From NCBI GenBank assembly GCA_017307165.1, contig JAFKGK010000007.1:124001-188000 (forward strand): a stretch of 64,000 nt of DNA, in the 5' to 3' direction. The position numbers and the translations under genes were made by a program. Below the pieces are notes generated by a model that searched no databases, had not been told where the DNA came from, and was given only the letters and a program-made list of their open reading frames with translations. Below, one piece after another: positions 17,136 through 26,608 of the stretch. The DNA is from Candidatus Melainabacteria bacterium (GTDB taxonomy: Bacteria; Cyanobacteriota; Vampirovibrionia; Obscuribacterales; Obscuribacteraceae). Every line of letters begins with the position of its first letter. Positions within the stretch are counted from its first letter, which is position 1.

Positions 17136-20100
17136 TGCTAAATGCCCTCACGGCCTTGCTATACATTGTCTCCATGCTGACCGGGCTGATCCTGACCGTC
17201 CCTGGGTTTTCCATGCGCAAGAGAGTGGTAAACTCCGACTTGCCTGCGCGCAGATCGCTGCCAAAATAGACGATACGATCGTCCAGTACGTCCTGATGCG
17301 TCCACCAGGGTACCTGCCAGTCGCCTGAAATGTAGTTGTTTTCGTTTTCGGCCTTATCCACTGCAGCACTCCGATCCCCGTCAGTGATGACTTCGGCGCC
17401 GGATGGCAGAGCGGCCTCGACCATGACATAGGGCAATGCTCTGCCTGTCTCTACTGTGGTCTTCATGAGGATAGTCTCGCCGCTCTTGATGGGAGCATCG
17501 CCCAGGGGCACGGACTTGAGGTGTATGGTGCCATCCGAGGTATTGGCCACCGATTGCAAGCGATAAAAACTCCTCTCGATCTTGAGGTCGTCGGGTCTAT
17601 TTTTGATGATGTTGGCGCCAGGTTTTGTGAGATCGACAAAAAAGCTGGCTGCCAGATTGTAAAAGAGCCTGCCGGGGCCTGACTTTTGTAGGTTGATAGC
17701 TTTTTGCCTGCTATCGGGGACCTTGCCTTCGGGGATCTTTATCGATCGATAAGCCAATCTGTCGGGCAGAATCACCGGATCAGAGAGACCCAGATCGATC
17801 GACATGCTGGAGACCAGATCAGATGCGCCTTGTTTGCAAAAGGTCAGCTCGTCTAACAATAAGGCCTTAAATACTTGAGCGGTGGTCTTGGTCGTATACC
17901 AGCCGTCTTTTTGCGTGCCTCTATGCGCCATCAAATATGCCTTGCATTTATCGATGTCGGAGCTGTCGGCAGGATCGATCTCTAGCACTGCTTGTAGTGT
18001 CAGCGCCGTGAGCTCGGCCTGAGTAAATCTATACTGCTGATATTTGAGGTTTTCAAAGGAAAGATAATCTCCCGATCGATCGGCCTTAGCGAGCAGCTTT
18101 TGCAAATAGCGTTGAGCATCTGCCTTTTGGCCGGCCAATCTGGCCGCGCGAGCCAGGTAGCTCAGAGCCTCTGGCGGCATGTCATCGATCTGCCCGTCTA
18201 GATATTTTTTACAGGTATCAAGCGACTTGCTCTTGTTGCGATTGGCTGTGCCGGGCCAGAGGTATTGTGTGTAGAGACAATAAGCCAGATCGGTCTTGTA
18301 GCTATAGTCCTGCCACTCGTCGCGATTTTTTTCTTTGACTCGCTTGGGATCTGCCATCTGCTTGGCGAGATCGCCCATGGCCTTGGCCTGCCAGTCGAGC
18401 CCTCGACCTGTCATGTCAGTGGGCACGGCATAGCCTGCCTGCTTGAGACCATCGAGACCGTCCAATACAAGAGCAGTCAGATACAGACTTGTATTATCGT
18501 TGGGCCACCAGCCCCAGCCTCCATCGCCATGCTGGTAGGACGAGATCTTGTCCATCGAGGCTTTGTAGACCTTGTCAAATTTGGCCATGTCCTGGGCGCT
18601 GAGAGGCGCGCCAAGCTTTTTATGCAATTGCATTGCCACCGTGGATGGTGTCAGTCTGCTCATCGTCTGCTCGGTGCAGCCATAGGGGTAATCGATCAAA
18701 GCAGAAAAATTGCCGAGTACTGGAGCGATGGTGGAGGCGGCCAGATCCAGGGTGGAGGTGAATGTCCCCGGCACGATCAGATCTCGTGCCGGCAGATTAT
18801 CTAGAGCAATCGAGCCCTGTGTCTTGCCGTCCTGTATCACCCCGACCTTGATAGCATCTGCACGCACGCCCATGGGCAAGACATCTATCTCTTTTTCGAG
18901 GGCATCTGCTGCGGTCTTGCCTACGGCTTTGAGGGAGACACGAGCTCTGCCAACCCGACCGGCCTCGATGGGCCAGGCAAGACGAGCGGCTTTTTGAGGC
19001 TCTATCCTCACATTTTGTGTCAGAGGCAGGCTCTGAGCTAGTTTGATATTGTCTGAAATAGATAGATCAAGGCGCACGTCCTGAGCGGTGGTACTGTAGT
19101 TGTGGACTACTGCCGTGAGGTCGCTCTGGTCGCCGGTGCGATAGAAGCGAGGCAGAGCCAGGCGCGCGATCAGGTCCTGAGTAGACACGACCTTAGAGAT
19201 GGCCGAGCCAAAATTGTTGCCGGTGCTGGCACCGCGGACGGTGGCGCGCCAGGTGGTTAGGTTGTCTGGCAGTGGCACGCTGGCAGTTGCTATCCCCTGA
19301 GCATCGGTCTTAAGTACGGGTAACCAGGCGGCAGTATCTTTAAAGTTTTTGCGGACTCGGGGCTCGAGCTTATCAGGCCCGCCCGAATACTGTTCTGGAA
19401 AGCTGTAAGTGGTGGTGACAGCGTTGGCTATCTGCGAAAAGAAATACTTATTGATATCGGGAGCCGTCTCTGCTCTGATCGAATAGATGCTTTCGTCCAC
19501 CAATCCAAGCGAGAGCTCTACATCGCTTGCTGGCTTGCCGTCGGCCCTGGTGGCCTTGATCGTATAGTGTGCGGTCTCGCCTGGTTTATAGCGATCCTTA
19601 TCGCTCTCCACGGCTAGTTTGAGAAAATTGGACTCAGGGCTGACCATGACCATTTTCTCTTCGTTATAAAACTGCTTTTTTGCTGTGACGACAGTTGCCG
19701 TCACATAAAAATTGGGTATGTACTCAGGCTTGATGGGGATCTCCACGAGCTGCGCAGAGCTGGTCAAGGGCACGATCTTGATTTCGTGCAGGCGGGTGCC
19801 TTCGATGGAGACGATGGCATCCATGCGATTGGCTTCTTTGCCTGTAAACGGTCCCGAGATGATGACCTTGGCAATATCGCCGGCCTTGTACACTCTCTTA
19901 TCTAGTCGTACTTGCAGGGGCTCTTTGACAGCCTCTCGTGGGCTAAAGAAAAATGGCTGCTCGCCCGAGGCCACCCAGATGGAGCTGGACGAGAGCACAG
20001 TGTGCCCTGAGGCATCTCGCGAAACAGCTATGACCTCGTAGTTGTCTGAGGCCCATTGATCTTCGCTCTTGAAGGCAAAATGTAATCGGCCTTGATCGTC

Positions 20101-22182
20101 GGTCTTTGCAGTTTGTTTGGCGACCTGTATGCCTTTTTTGTACTCGTAGTTAAAACTATCCCAGGGGTAGCGCATGACATAGAGATCGACCTGCTGGCCT
20201 GGCATCGGCTTGCCCTTATAGTCCCTGGCGACCACGTCGCAGGCCATGGTATGGCCAGGTGTGACGACGTAGTTTTGCGGTGCGACATCGACAAAAAAGT
20301 CGCCGGCCGTCATCGGTACAAAGCCCGATCCCACTGCTGACTGACGGCTCAGGTCGGTGACCTCGGCTTCTATCTTTAGTTTTTTGTCGCCAAAATTGTT
20401 GCCTGGCGGCTGATCGGAGATATTGATCGCTTCATTGCCTGTGGTGGCAAATTCGATCACGGCCTCACCGTTCTCATCGGTGACAGCATACCCTTCGGTC
20501 ACAAGGTCGCCGGAGCCTTCGTAGTATTCGTCCTCGCCATCGCCGTGCCAACCGTCAAAAAAGGCATAATACTCGGGTCTATCGCTGAGCTTGTTGCGCG
20601 TGCCCCAATCGCTTGAGCTATAGATGCTGTACTTGACTCGGGCATTGGCTACGGGGCCACCAAAGTAATACGAGGCCTGTACCCGTGCCTTGCCTTTTTG
20701 GCCGGCTGTGACACGATCGGTAATGGGCACCACTTCGACGAGGTATTCGGGTTTGCGGTACTCGGCTACCTCAAAGCTCTGGTAGCTGGTATAGCCGTCC
20801 GGATAGTTGATGGTCACCTGATAACCGCCAGTCTTGGCGTCTTTGGGAATATCGATGACTCCATTGAATGTGCCATTTTTAGTGGTCGTAAAATTGTAAG
20901 TCGCGATCTGGTTGTTGTCCGGATCTTCTACGTTGACGGTGAGTTTTTCTTTGCCGCCCTGGTCGTTGACGAGACCCTTGTCGCTGTCGATCGAGCGTGA
21001 TATGCCCTTGAAGCAGACCGTCTGCCCCAGTCTGTAAACGGGGCGGTCGGTATAAAAATAAGTACGGTGCTTGTCGGCATCATTGCGCCAGACGTTATAG
21101 CCAGCATAGGCGCGGTTGTCCTTGATCACGCCGTAGACATTGAGGTCAAAGCCGCTCTTGCCTGCCAGTGCCTGAGGCATGGCAATGCGAGCCAGACCGT
21201 CCTTGCCGGTGCGTGCCAGTGGTTTGGTGGCAGCGACGCCTGCGCTCTTTTCGCCGCGCTCAGCGACTCGTATCTCGACATCAGGCAGGCCCTGCAGTGT
21301 ATTGAGATCGATGGCGCGCACCACGGTTTCTTTTGGCGCTTGCTTGATGACCAGACCCAGGTCGGAGACCGAAAACCACGTCATAGAGTGGGTTTCGTTC
21401 TTGCCAAACAGATCTTTTGCCGTCACTACGGCAAAATAGTCTCCTGCGGGCAGCGGCTTGTCGTTTTGAAACTCGGCATGCGCACTATCGGTGGAGTCCT
21501 GGGTCAATTTGCGATCAAATGTAGCAATCGGTTGCAGGCCCATCTTGGCAAAAGGGTCGACAAAGGCAGCGGCATTGCTGATAAAGAAACCAAAATCAGT
21601 CGCAACCTCGACACCATATTTGGTATTGCCCTTTTCTTTGAGCAAGGGCAAAAAGTCCTGCTTGTAGAGCTTGACCTTGGCTTGCGAAGCGCCGGTGGCA
21701 TTGACCCAGAAGTGAGGTTTTTCTTTGGTCGTAAAGACTCGCGAGTTGGAGGCGATATTGACTGAAGGCGCCAGAAGCGAGAGTCTGATCGCCTTGGGCG
21801 GAGACTTGGTCTTGCCTTCTTCGACCAATACTCCATAGATGTTTTCGGTGCCAAAGCCAGGCGCCCGCAATTTGAGCGAGTACTCGCCTACAGGCAACTG
21901 GTTTATCTCGAAGGTCCCGTCATTATTGACCCAGACGCCGCGCTCCTGTGCATTTTTGCCGCGCGGTCCGAAGGCCATGGCATAGACCTTGTTGTCACGC
22001 AGATTGTATGTATAGAGATCAAAGCCTTTTTCGGCAAGGGCCACAGTGCCGGAAATGGAGCCGACGGGGCGGTCGAGAGCTACGGCGACAGCGGCGATGA
22101 GACAGAGCTTGAGAGCGGCAAGCTGCCAGCCGAGCCGCTTGCTAAACCATTTGACCTTGCCCGATCCGCTACCTGATGACAT
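17107..22182 (-). CDS. Bacterial alpha-2-macroglobulin with thioester motif
   Basis: A 1691-residue envelope protein of the A2M family, which traps proteases by a bait region and covalent thioester capture. N-terminal signal or anchor (about 20-37), then a carboxypeptidase-regulatory-like beta domain (SISGTVALAEKGF, LPVGEYSLKLRAPG), a series of macroglobulin domains (YFYTDRPVYRLGQTVCFKG and SDKDRYKPGETAHYTIKATR are typical), and the thioester site YGCTEQ with Cys 1169 and Gln 1172. The alpha-helical toroid follows (HGDGGWGWWPND). Length matches YfhM-like proteins. In enterobacteria A2M is paired with PBP1C; here a transpeptidase-only PBP lies divergently at 22884. It overlaps the AMMECR1-like gene upstream by 14 bases and VanW downstream by 29, forming one operon. 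Confidence 0.93.
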   Translation of the reverse strand: MSSGSGSGKVKWFSKRLGWQLAALKLCLIAAVAVALDRPVGSISGTVALAEKGFDLYTYNLRDNKVYAMAFGPRGKNAQERGVWVNNDGTFEINQLPVGEYSLKLRAPGFGTENIYGVLVEEGKTKSPPKAIRLSLLAPSVNIASNSRVFTTKEKPHFWVNATGASQAKVKLYKQDFLPLLKEKGNTKYGVEVATDFGFFISNAAAFVDPFAKMGLQPIATFDRKLTQDSTDSAHAEFQNDKPLPAGDYFAVVTAKDLFGKNETHSMTWFSVSDLGLVIKQAPKETVVRAIDLNTLQGLPDVEIRVAERGEKSAGVAATKPLARTGKDGLARIAMPQALAGKSGFDLNVYGVIKDNRAYAGYNVWRNDADKHRTYFYTDRPVYRLGQTVCFKGISRSIDSDKGLVNDQGGKEKLTVNVEDPDNNQIATYNFTTTKNGTFNGVIDIPKDAKTGGYQVTINYPDGYTSYQSFEVAEYRKPEYLVEVVPITDRVTAGQKGKARVQASYYFGGPVANARVKYSIYSSSDWGTRNKLSDRPEYYAFFDGWHGDGEDEYYEGSGDLVTEGYAVTDENGEAVIEFATTGNEAINISDQPPGNNFGDKKLKIEAEVTDLSRQSAVGSGFVPMTAGDFFVDVAPQNYVVTPGHTMACDVVARDYKGKPMPGQQVDLYVMRYPWDSFNYEYKKGIQVAKQTAKTDDQGRLHFAFKSEDQWASDNYEVIAVSRDASGHTVLSSSSIWVASGEQPFFFSPREAVKEPLQVRLDKRVYKAGDIAKVIISGPFTGKEANRMDAIVSIEGTRLHEIKIVPLTSSAQLVEIPIKPEYIPNFYVTATVVTAKKQFYNEEKMVMVSPESNFLKLAVESDKDRYKPGETAHYTIKATRADGKPASDVELSLGLVDESIYSIRAETAPDINKYFFSQIANAVTTTYSFPEQYSGGPDKLEPRVRKNFKDTAAWLPVLKTDAQGIATASVPLPDNLTTWRATVRGASTGNNFGSAISKVVSTQDLIARLALPRFYRTGDQSDLTAVVHNYSTTAQDVRLDLSISDNIKLAQSLPLTQNVRIEPQKAARLAWPIEAGRVGRARVSLKAVGKTAADALEKEIDVLPMGVRADAIKVGVIQDGKTQGSIALDNLPARDLIVPGTFTSTLDLAASTIAPVLGNFSALIDYPYGCTEQTMSRLTPSTVAMQLHKKLGAPLSAQDMAKFDKVYKASMDKISSYQHGDGGWGWWPNDNTSLYLTALVLDGLDGLKQAGYAVPTDMTGRGLDWQAKAMGDLAKQMADPKRVKEKNRDEWQDYSYKTDLAYCLYTQYLWPGTANRNKSKSLDTCKKYLDGQIDDMPPEALSYLARAARLAGQKADAQRYLQKLLAKADRSGDYLSFENLKYQQYRFTQAELTALTLQAVLEIDPADSSDIDKCKAYLMAHRGTQKDGWYTTKTTAQVFKALLLDELTFCKQGASDLVSSMSIDLGLSDPVILPDRLAYRSIKIPEGKVPDSRQKAINLQKSGPGRLFYNLAASFFVDLTKPGANIIKNRPDDLKIERSFYRLQSVANTSDGTIHLKSVPLGDAPIKSGETILMKTTVETGRALPYVMVEAALPSGAEVITDGDRSAAVDKAENENNYISGDWQVPWWTHQDVLDDRIVYFGSDLRAGKSEFTTLLRMENPGTVRISPVSMETMYSKAVRAFSNVSSLKIVK

Positions 22183-22783
22183 GCGCTTTGATCCTATATA
22201 ACTGACACGGCTCGCTGGGCTTTATACCAGCTTTGAGTTTGCACTGCATTACTTGAAAATAGGGGTCCTTCGCCTCCCCCGGTAAAAGTATCCCCGATTT
22301 GCCTTGACTCCTTGCCATCAGCCCATCCACCATCGGTTGCAGGCTCCCGGTCGCTCTGCCCTTGCCGGTGATCGGCTCTATGGCCTCTATCAGGGTGACC
22401 TGCGGTTTGATATCGACGAGCTCGCTCGATTTAATAGGAGGATGCCTGTATTCTTTGGTCAGCGCTAGTTCGGTCGTATAGACGACTGCTTCGAGGTCAT
22501 CGCGGTATTGATTGGTCAGATTGCCCCAGCAGGCGCGTGTCTCGCCATGCTTACTGAGGGTGACAAAAAGGCCCATCTTGCGCACGCTCGGCCTGTAGCC
22601 TGGTCTTTTGCGGAGCTTGGCGATGACTTGCTCCCAGGTCTGGGGATGGGAAGAAAAATGATTATCAACCGCCGCCCCAGCCGCGAGGACCAGAGGCTCG
22701 CTCCCTGCGGCCCATGTGGGCGTCTGGCTCACTGTGCAGAGAGCGACGGAGAAATACAAGATTTTGCGCGTAATGTTTTGCAT
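22169..22783 (-). CDS. Exported AMMECR1-domain protein
   Basis: A 204-residue protein combining a signal peptide (MQNITRKILYFSVALC...TWAAG, cleaved near residue 26) with an AMMECR1-like domain: GLFVTLSKHGETRACWGNL, ELALTKEYRHPPI and SGILLPGEAKD correspond to the GVFVTL..G.LRGCIG, A..AA..D.RFPP and G.LLPQV blocks. AMMECR1 proteins are normally cytoplasmic and of unknown activity; the conserved Cys is kept here as RACWG. The start was chosen at the second in-frame ATG because only that gives a clean signal peptide. First gene of the A2M operon, overlapping A2M by 14 bases. The domain call is by motif and fairly confident; the role is open. Confidence 0.75.
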   Translation of the reverse strand: MQNITRKILYFSVALCTVSQTPTWAAGSEPLVLAAGAAVDNHFSSHPQTWEQVIAKLRKRPGYRPSVRKMGLFVTLSKHGETRACWGNLTNQYRDDLEAVVYTTELALTKEYRHPPIKSSELVDIKPQVTLIEAIEPITGKGRATGSLQPMVDGLMARSQGKSGILLPGEAKDPYFQVMQCKLKAGIKPSEPCQLYRIKAHVIR

Positions 22784-22883
22784 GCTGTGATTGTAAAAAA
22801 TATCGGCGCCCTGCTGTGTCAAAATTAGTGCTTGCAATGTTAGACTCTTGTCAAGCGTTTTGGTCTTAGGTTTCGTTTAGTCC

Positions 22884-23834
22884 ATGGAAAATATCAACAG
22901 GCGCGGTTTTATCCGCTCGATCTTTAGTCTCGGCTCGCTCTTGCCGCAGTCGGTGCAGGATGCCGAGGCCAGCAAGGGCCACGAGCAAAAAGGTGCCGGT
23001 AAGAGCGTTGATTTTTCATATTTCTGGAGCGATCTCAAGACCGGTCAGGTTGGTTTTCCCAGTGGCCTGATCGTGCCGCGCACCCAGCCTGGCTCGGTGA
23101 TGAAAATAGTCACGGCCGCCTGTCTCATCGACGATCTCCATCACAATCAAAACGAGACGCACGAATGTACCGGCACTGCCGTGATCGGTCGACACAAGAT
23201 CCATTGCCAGCATGCACACGGCAAGATTGCTCTGGTGGATGCGCTGGGCATGTCTTGCAATATCTATTTTGCTCTGGCCTCGCAAAAGCTCAGCATGCAC
23301 ATGCTGCTCGACAAGGCGCGCGCCTTTGGTCTCGATCGTGCCTGTGCCGGGACGCCTGCCGGTAGTTTTCCTCAAACCCGGGACGGCGCGCCGTCTTTGA
23401 CCTATGCCCTGGGGCTTGCTCCGGATCTTGAGCCCAACCTCCTGCAGCTCATGCGTCTGGCCGCACTGGTCGGATTGGCTCCAGGAGCGGCTCTGCCTAT
23501 CCTGCACTCGGCCGAAAACCTCGATCTAATCCCCAAAGAACAAGCCCTCAAGAGTCCGCTCACCGAGCGCTCGCATGGTCTTATCGTCGAGGGGATGCGA
23601 CTTGCTGCACGCAAGGGCACGGCGCGCAAGCTCGATCCAGAGGATCAATTGCATGTGGCGGTTAAGACTGGCACGGTGCCCCATGGTGCGCGTTTTCAGT
23701 CTTGTGCCGTGGGTTTCTTTCCTATCGACAAACCGCGTCACGCCTTTGCCATCTTTGCACCGGCAGGCACTTCGCAAGATGCAGCCATACCCCGCTTGCA
23801 CCAGTTTCTTTTTTCGACGACCTGGCCCTCATAG
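22884..23834 (+). CDS. Transpeptidase-only penicillin-binding protein with Tat-like signal
   Basis: A 316-residue serine transpeptidase/beta-lactamase-fold protein. The three active-site motifs are present: SVMK (Ser 71, Lys 74), SCN (124-126) and KTGT (261-264). The N-terminus NRRGFIRSIFSLGSLL matches a twin-arginine export signal. There is no glycosyltransferase or PASTA domain and no long dimerisation domain, so it is much smaller than FtsI or PBP2. It may be a small DD-transpeptidase, a penicillin sensor or an L-beta-lactam-binding relic. Divergent from the A2M operon; its stop TAG overlaps the GTG start of the SpoIID gene (23834), so the two are coupled. Confidence 0.85.
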   Translation: MENINRRGFIRSIFSLGSLLPQSVQDAEASKGHEQKGAGKSVDFSYFWSDLKTGQVGFPSGLIVPRTQPGSVMKIVTAACLIDDLHHNQNETHECTGTAVIGRHKIHCQHAHGKIALVDALGMSCNIYFALASQKLSMHMLLDKARAFGLDRACAGTPAGSFPQTRDGAPSLTYALGLAPDLEPNLLQLMRLAALVGLAPGAALPILHSAENLDLIPKEQALKSPLTERSHGLIVEGMRLAARKGTARKLDPEDQLHVAVKTGTVPHGARFQSCAVGFFPIDKPRHAFAIFAPAGTSQDAAIPRLHQFLFSTTWPS

Positions 23835-25066
23835 TGTCCTGTAAACACTCAAAGCCGTATGTCCTGTGGCTCTTTGTCTGTCTGGGCCTGTTCTTCAGTA
23901 TATTTTTGCTGCCTCCAGCCCATGCCCTGCCTGCTCGAGTCACAGTGCAGCTCTTTACTTTTCTGCCTCGCATCGACAAGGTCGTGATCTCTGGTCGCTG
24001 CCGTCTTGTCCCTCCCAGCGGCAATGCAGTCTTTGGCGCAGCCAGTCCAGTCGTATTTAGCCAGGATCCCAAAAATAACAGCCGCATCATCCTTGGTGCC
24101 TCATCGCGTCAGAGCAATCGGCAAAACTCAAGAGGGGCGCTCTGCCGCCAGGCCTTTTATCTCGATACTGACAATCTACCGGTACAGATCAAGGTCTTGG
24201 GCCCTGACGGCGTAAGCAAGACAGCGCGCTATGCCGGGTCGCTCAAGATCTATGCCACTGCAGGCGGTATTGCCATCCAAAACCGCTTGCCGATCAAGCA
24301 ATACCTGGCAGCGGTCGTCGGGAGCGAATGCCCTCCTGGCTTCAGCCAGTCCTCGCTTAAAGCGCAGGCTGTGCTGGCCACTAATGTCTTGCACCAGGCG
24401 CTAAAAAACTCGAGTGACGGTTGCATCCCTGACAGCACCCAACTGCAGTCCTTTGGCGGTCTGGATCACGCAAACAGCAGGACTATAGCGGCAGTCGATG
24501 CGGTCTTTCCGCGCATGCTCTGCGACCAGTCTACGGGCCAGCCGATCGAGGTCTATTATTCGTCCACTTGCGCAGGCGGCACCAGTGATGCGCTCAAAAT
24601 ATTTGGATCTGCACACAACGCAAGTCCTATCTCGAGTAAAAGAGGCGGCGTCCCCTGCACGTATTGTCAGGCCTCGCCTTTTTACAAACCGCAAATCTAC
24701 ACTATCGATCGCTATGCCTTGCAAGGCAAGCTCGGCTACCAGCCCATGAGTATCGAGGCTCGCGACGAGCGCGGTCGGCCTCTTAAGATCAAAATCCAGA
24801 CTGCCCCGGCTTCTGTGCATGATATCAAGACCATTTCCGGCTATGCATTTTGGCTCGATCTGGGCAAGGCGCTTGGTTGGGGCAAAATCCCCGGCAATCT
24901 TTACGATATGCGGACTGACAATGCCAATTTCATCTTTACTTCGCGTGGCTGCGGCCATGGCGTCGGCTTTTGCCAGTGGGGTGGCGAGGGGCTGGCACTA
25001 AAAAAAGGCTTTCATTATCAACGCATGCTCTACTATTATTTCCCCCGGACCAAAATTAAAGACTGA
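23834..25066 (+). CDS. SpoIID/LytB domain protein (exported)
   Basis: A 410-residue protein with a signal peptide (MSCKHSKPYVLWLF...PAHA) and a SpoIID domain: LPIKQYLAAVVGSECPP, SLKAQAVLATNVLHQAL, EVYYSSTCAGGTSD and RGCGHGVGFCQWGGEGLA are its signature blocks. SpoIID is a lytic transglycosylase acting on denuded peptidoglycan; non-sporulating relatives (LytB/amidase enhancers) remodel the wall. I chose GTG at 23834 because it yields the signal peptide and overlaps the previous stop as TAGTG; a longer frame begins within the PBP gene. Coupled to the mini-PBP, it supports a wall-remodelling locus. Confidence 0.88.
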   Translation: MSCKHSKPYVLWLFVCLGLFFSIFLLPPAHALPARVTVQLFTFLPRIDKVVISGRCRLVPPSGNAVFGAASPVVFSQDPKNNSRIILGASSRQSNRQNSRGALCRQAFYLDTDNLPVQIKVLGPDGVSKTARYAGSLKIYATAGGIAIQNRLPIKQYLAAVVGSECPPGFSQSSLKAQAVLATNVLHQALKNSSDGCIPDSTQLQSFGGLDHANSRTIAAVDAVFPRMLCDQSTGQPIEVYYSSTCAGGTSDALKIFGSAHNASPISSKRGGVPCTYCQASPFYKPQIYTIDRYALQGKLGYQPMSIEARDERGRPLKIKIQTAPASVHDIKTISGYAFWLDLGKALGWGKIPGNLYDMRTDNANFIFTSRGCGHGVGFCQWGGEGLALKKGFHYQRMLYYYFPRTKIKD

Positions 25067-25092
25067 GTCGAGCCCTAAACAATAGGTTTATC

Positions 25093-26283
25093 ATGCAGAC
25101 ACGCGCGATCAAGACGGCATCCCAGAGAGCAGACCGGTTTCAAGAGTCGGTGATCAGAGAGATGTCACGACTGGCGGCTCAGTACAAGGCTGTCAATCTG
25201 GCCCAGGGCCTGCCTGATTTTGCCTGCCCTCCAGAGCTCAAGGCCGCTGCCAGCAAGGCTACCCATGACGATATCAACCAATATGCGATAACCTGGGGCG
25301 ACAAGCTCCTGCGCGATGCTATATCTGCCAAAGCCGCCAGGTTTAACGGCATGACCGTCGATCCCGATACCGAGATCACTGTCTGCTGCGGCGCGACAGA
25401 GGCCATGGTGGCTACGATGATGGCCCTGGTCGATGTGGGCGATGAGGCCATCGTCTTTGAGCCTTTTTACGAAAACTACGGTCCCGATGCCATCTTATCT
25501 GGTGCCACTCCACGCTATGTGCGTCTGCACGCGCCCGACTGGACCTTTGACGAGGCAGAGCTGGAGGCGGCATTTAACGACAAGACTCGCTGCATCATCA
25601 TCAATACCCCGCACAATCCTACAGGCAAGGTCTTTACCCGCGCAGAGCTCGAGACCATAGCGCGTCTATGCCGCAAGCACAACGTGATCTGCATTACCGA
25701 TGAGATCTACGAGCATATTGTCTTTGACGATGGACAGGCTCGCAAGCACGTATCCATGGCTTCGCTCGAGGGCATGGCCGATCTGACAATCACCATCAAC
25801 AGCTTGTCCAAGACTTATAGCATTACCGGCTGGCGCGTGGGCTGGGCGATCGCGAGGCCTGAGTTTACCTTATCCATCCGCAAGGTCCACGACTTTTTGA
25901 CCGTGGGTGCTCCGGCTCCGCTGCAACGTGCAGGGGGGGCGGCTATTGAGATGGGACAGAAATATTATGATGAATTGGCGGCAGAATATACCGATCGCCG
26001 CCGCAAGATGATGAATATATTGGATGAGGTCGGTATCGATTATTACAAGCCTCAAGGGGCTTATTATCTTTTTAGCGACATATCGAGACTGGGGCACGAG
26101 AGTGATCTGGCCTTTACCAAATACATGGTAAAAGAGGTCGGAGTGGCAGTGGTGCCTGGTGCGAGCTTTTTTAGCCCAGACAACACTCATCGCCACGACT
26201 ACGTGCGGTTTTGTTTTAGCAGGCGTGATACCACACTTGATGCCGCCCACGCTAAGATGCGTGCAGCCAAAATCAAGCTCTAA
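25093..26283 (+). CDS. Class I/II pyridoxal-phosphate aminotransferase
   Basis: A 396-residue fold-type-I aminotransferase. Visible are VNLAQGLPDFACPPELK, INTPHNPTGKVF, ITDEIYEHIVFD, the PLP lysine in SLSKTYSITGWRVGW and the C-terminal Arg in YVRFCFSRRD. The pattern matches the KAT/methionine aminotransferase (YbdL) group, which transaminates methionine, glutamine or kynurenine; the exact amino acid cannot be told. It starts 26 bases after the SpoIID gene on the same strand and may be co-transcribed, though there is no obvious functional link. Confidence 0.9.
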   Translation: MQTRAIKTASQRADRFQESVIREMSRLAAQYKAVNLAQGLPDFACPPELKAAASKATHDDINQYAITWGDKLLRDAISAKAARFNGMTVDPDTEITVCCGATEAMVATMMALVDVGDEAIVFEPFYENYGPDAILSGATPRYVRLHAPDWTFDEAELEAAFNDKTRCIIINTPHNPTGKVFTRAELETIARLCRKHNVICITDEIYEHIVFDDGQARKHVSMASLEGMADLTITINSLSKTYSITGWRVGWAIARPEFTLSIRKVHDFLTVGAPAPLQRAGGAAIEMGQKYYDELAAEYTDRRRKMMNILDEVGIDYYKPQGAYYLFSDISRLGHESDLAFTKYMVKEVGVAVVPGASFFSPDNTHRHDYVRFCFSRRDTTLDAAHAKMRAAKIKL

Positions 26284-26293
26284 AGCACAGGTC

Positions 26294-26608
26294 TTACTTT
26301 AAGGCCGACACAATCAAGCCGCCGGTGATTAGCGAAAGCACCAGCATCATGCCGGCGGGCATCATCTTTTTGGTCTTGGCGAGTCTCATGCCAAAGACTA
26401 TGTCGAGCAGGACGGTGATGACGAGAGCCGCAGTCAAACCGCCTTTGGCGTCGTTCTGCGCAACGGCAAAGCACAGGCCCAGGGCGATGCCGCTCACTGT
26501 GCCGGCGATGAGTGAAGGCTTGCTCTTAGCCTTTTTGAAGCCGATGATGCCGCCGACTATGCTAAAGACTCCGAGAGCCGCTGTTGCTATCTTTGCTACT
26601 TCGAGCAT
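26294..26608 (-). CDS. TMEM14-like small membrane protein
   Basis: A 104-residue protein with four hydrophobic segments and the repeated Gly-rich hairpins of the TMEM14/UPF0136 family (GVFSIVGGIIGFKKAKSKPSL, then SGIALGLCFAV, then FGMRLAKTKKMMPAGMM). The family is common in eukaryotes and present in Cyanobacteria; some plant members are linked to fatty-acid export from plastids. That role is not shown here. Its start overlaps the stop of the upstream gene by 13 bases. Last gene of a three-gene minus-strand unit. Confidence 0.75.
   Translation of the reverse strand: MLEVAKIATAALGVFSIVGGIIGFKKAKSKPSLIAGTVSGIALGLCFAVAQNDAKGGLTAALVITVLLDIVFGMRLAKTKKMMPAGMMLVLSLITGGLIVSALK

Noticed and set aside
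23702-23833. Longer N-terminus for the SpoIID protein
   Set aside because: It overlaps the PBP gene in another frame and hides a clean signal peptide that begins at GTG 23834.
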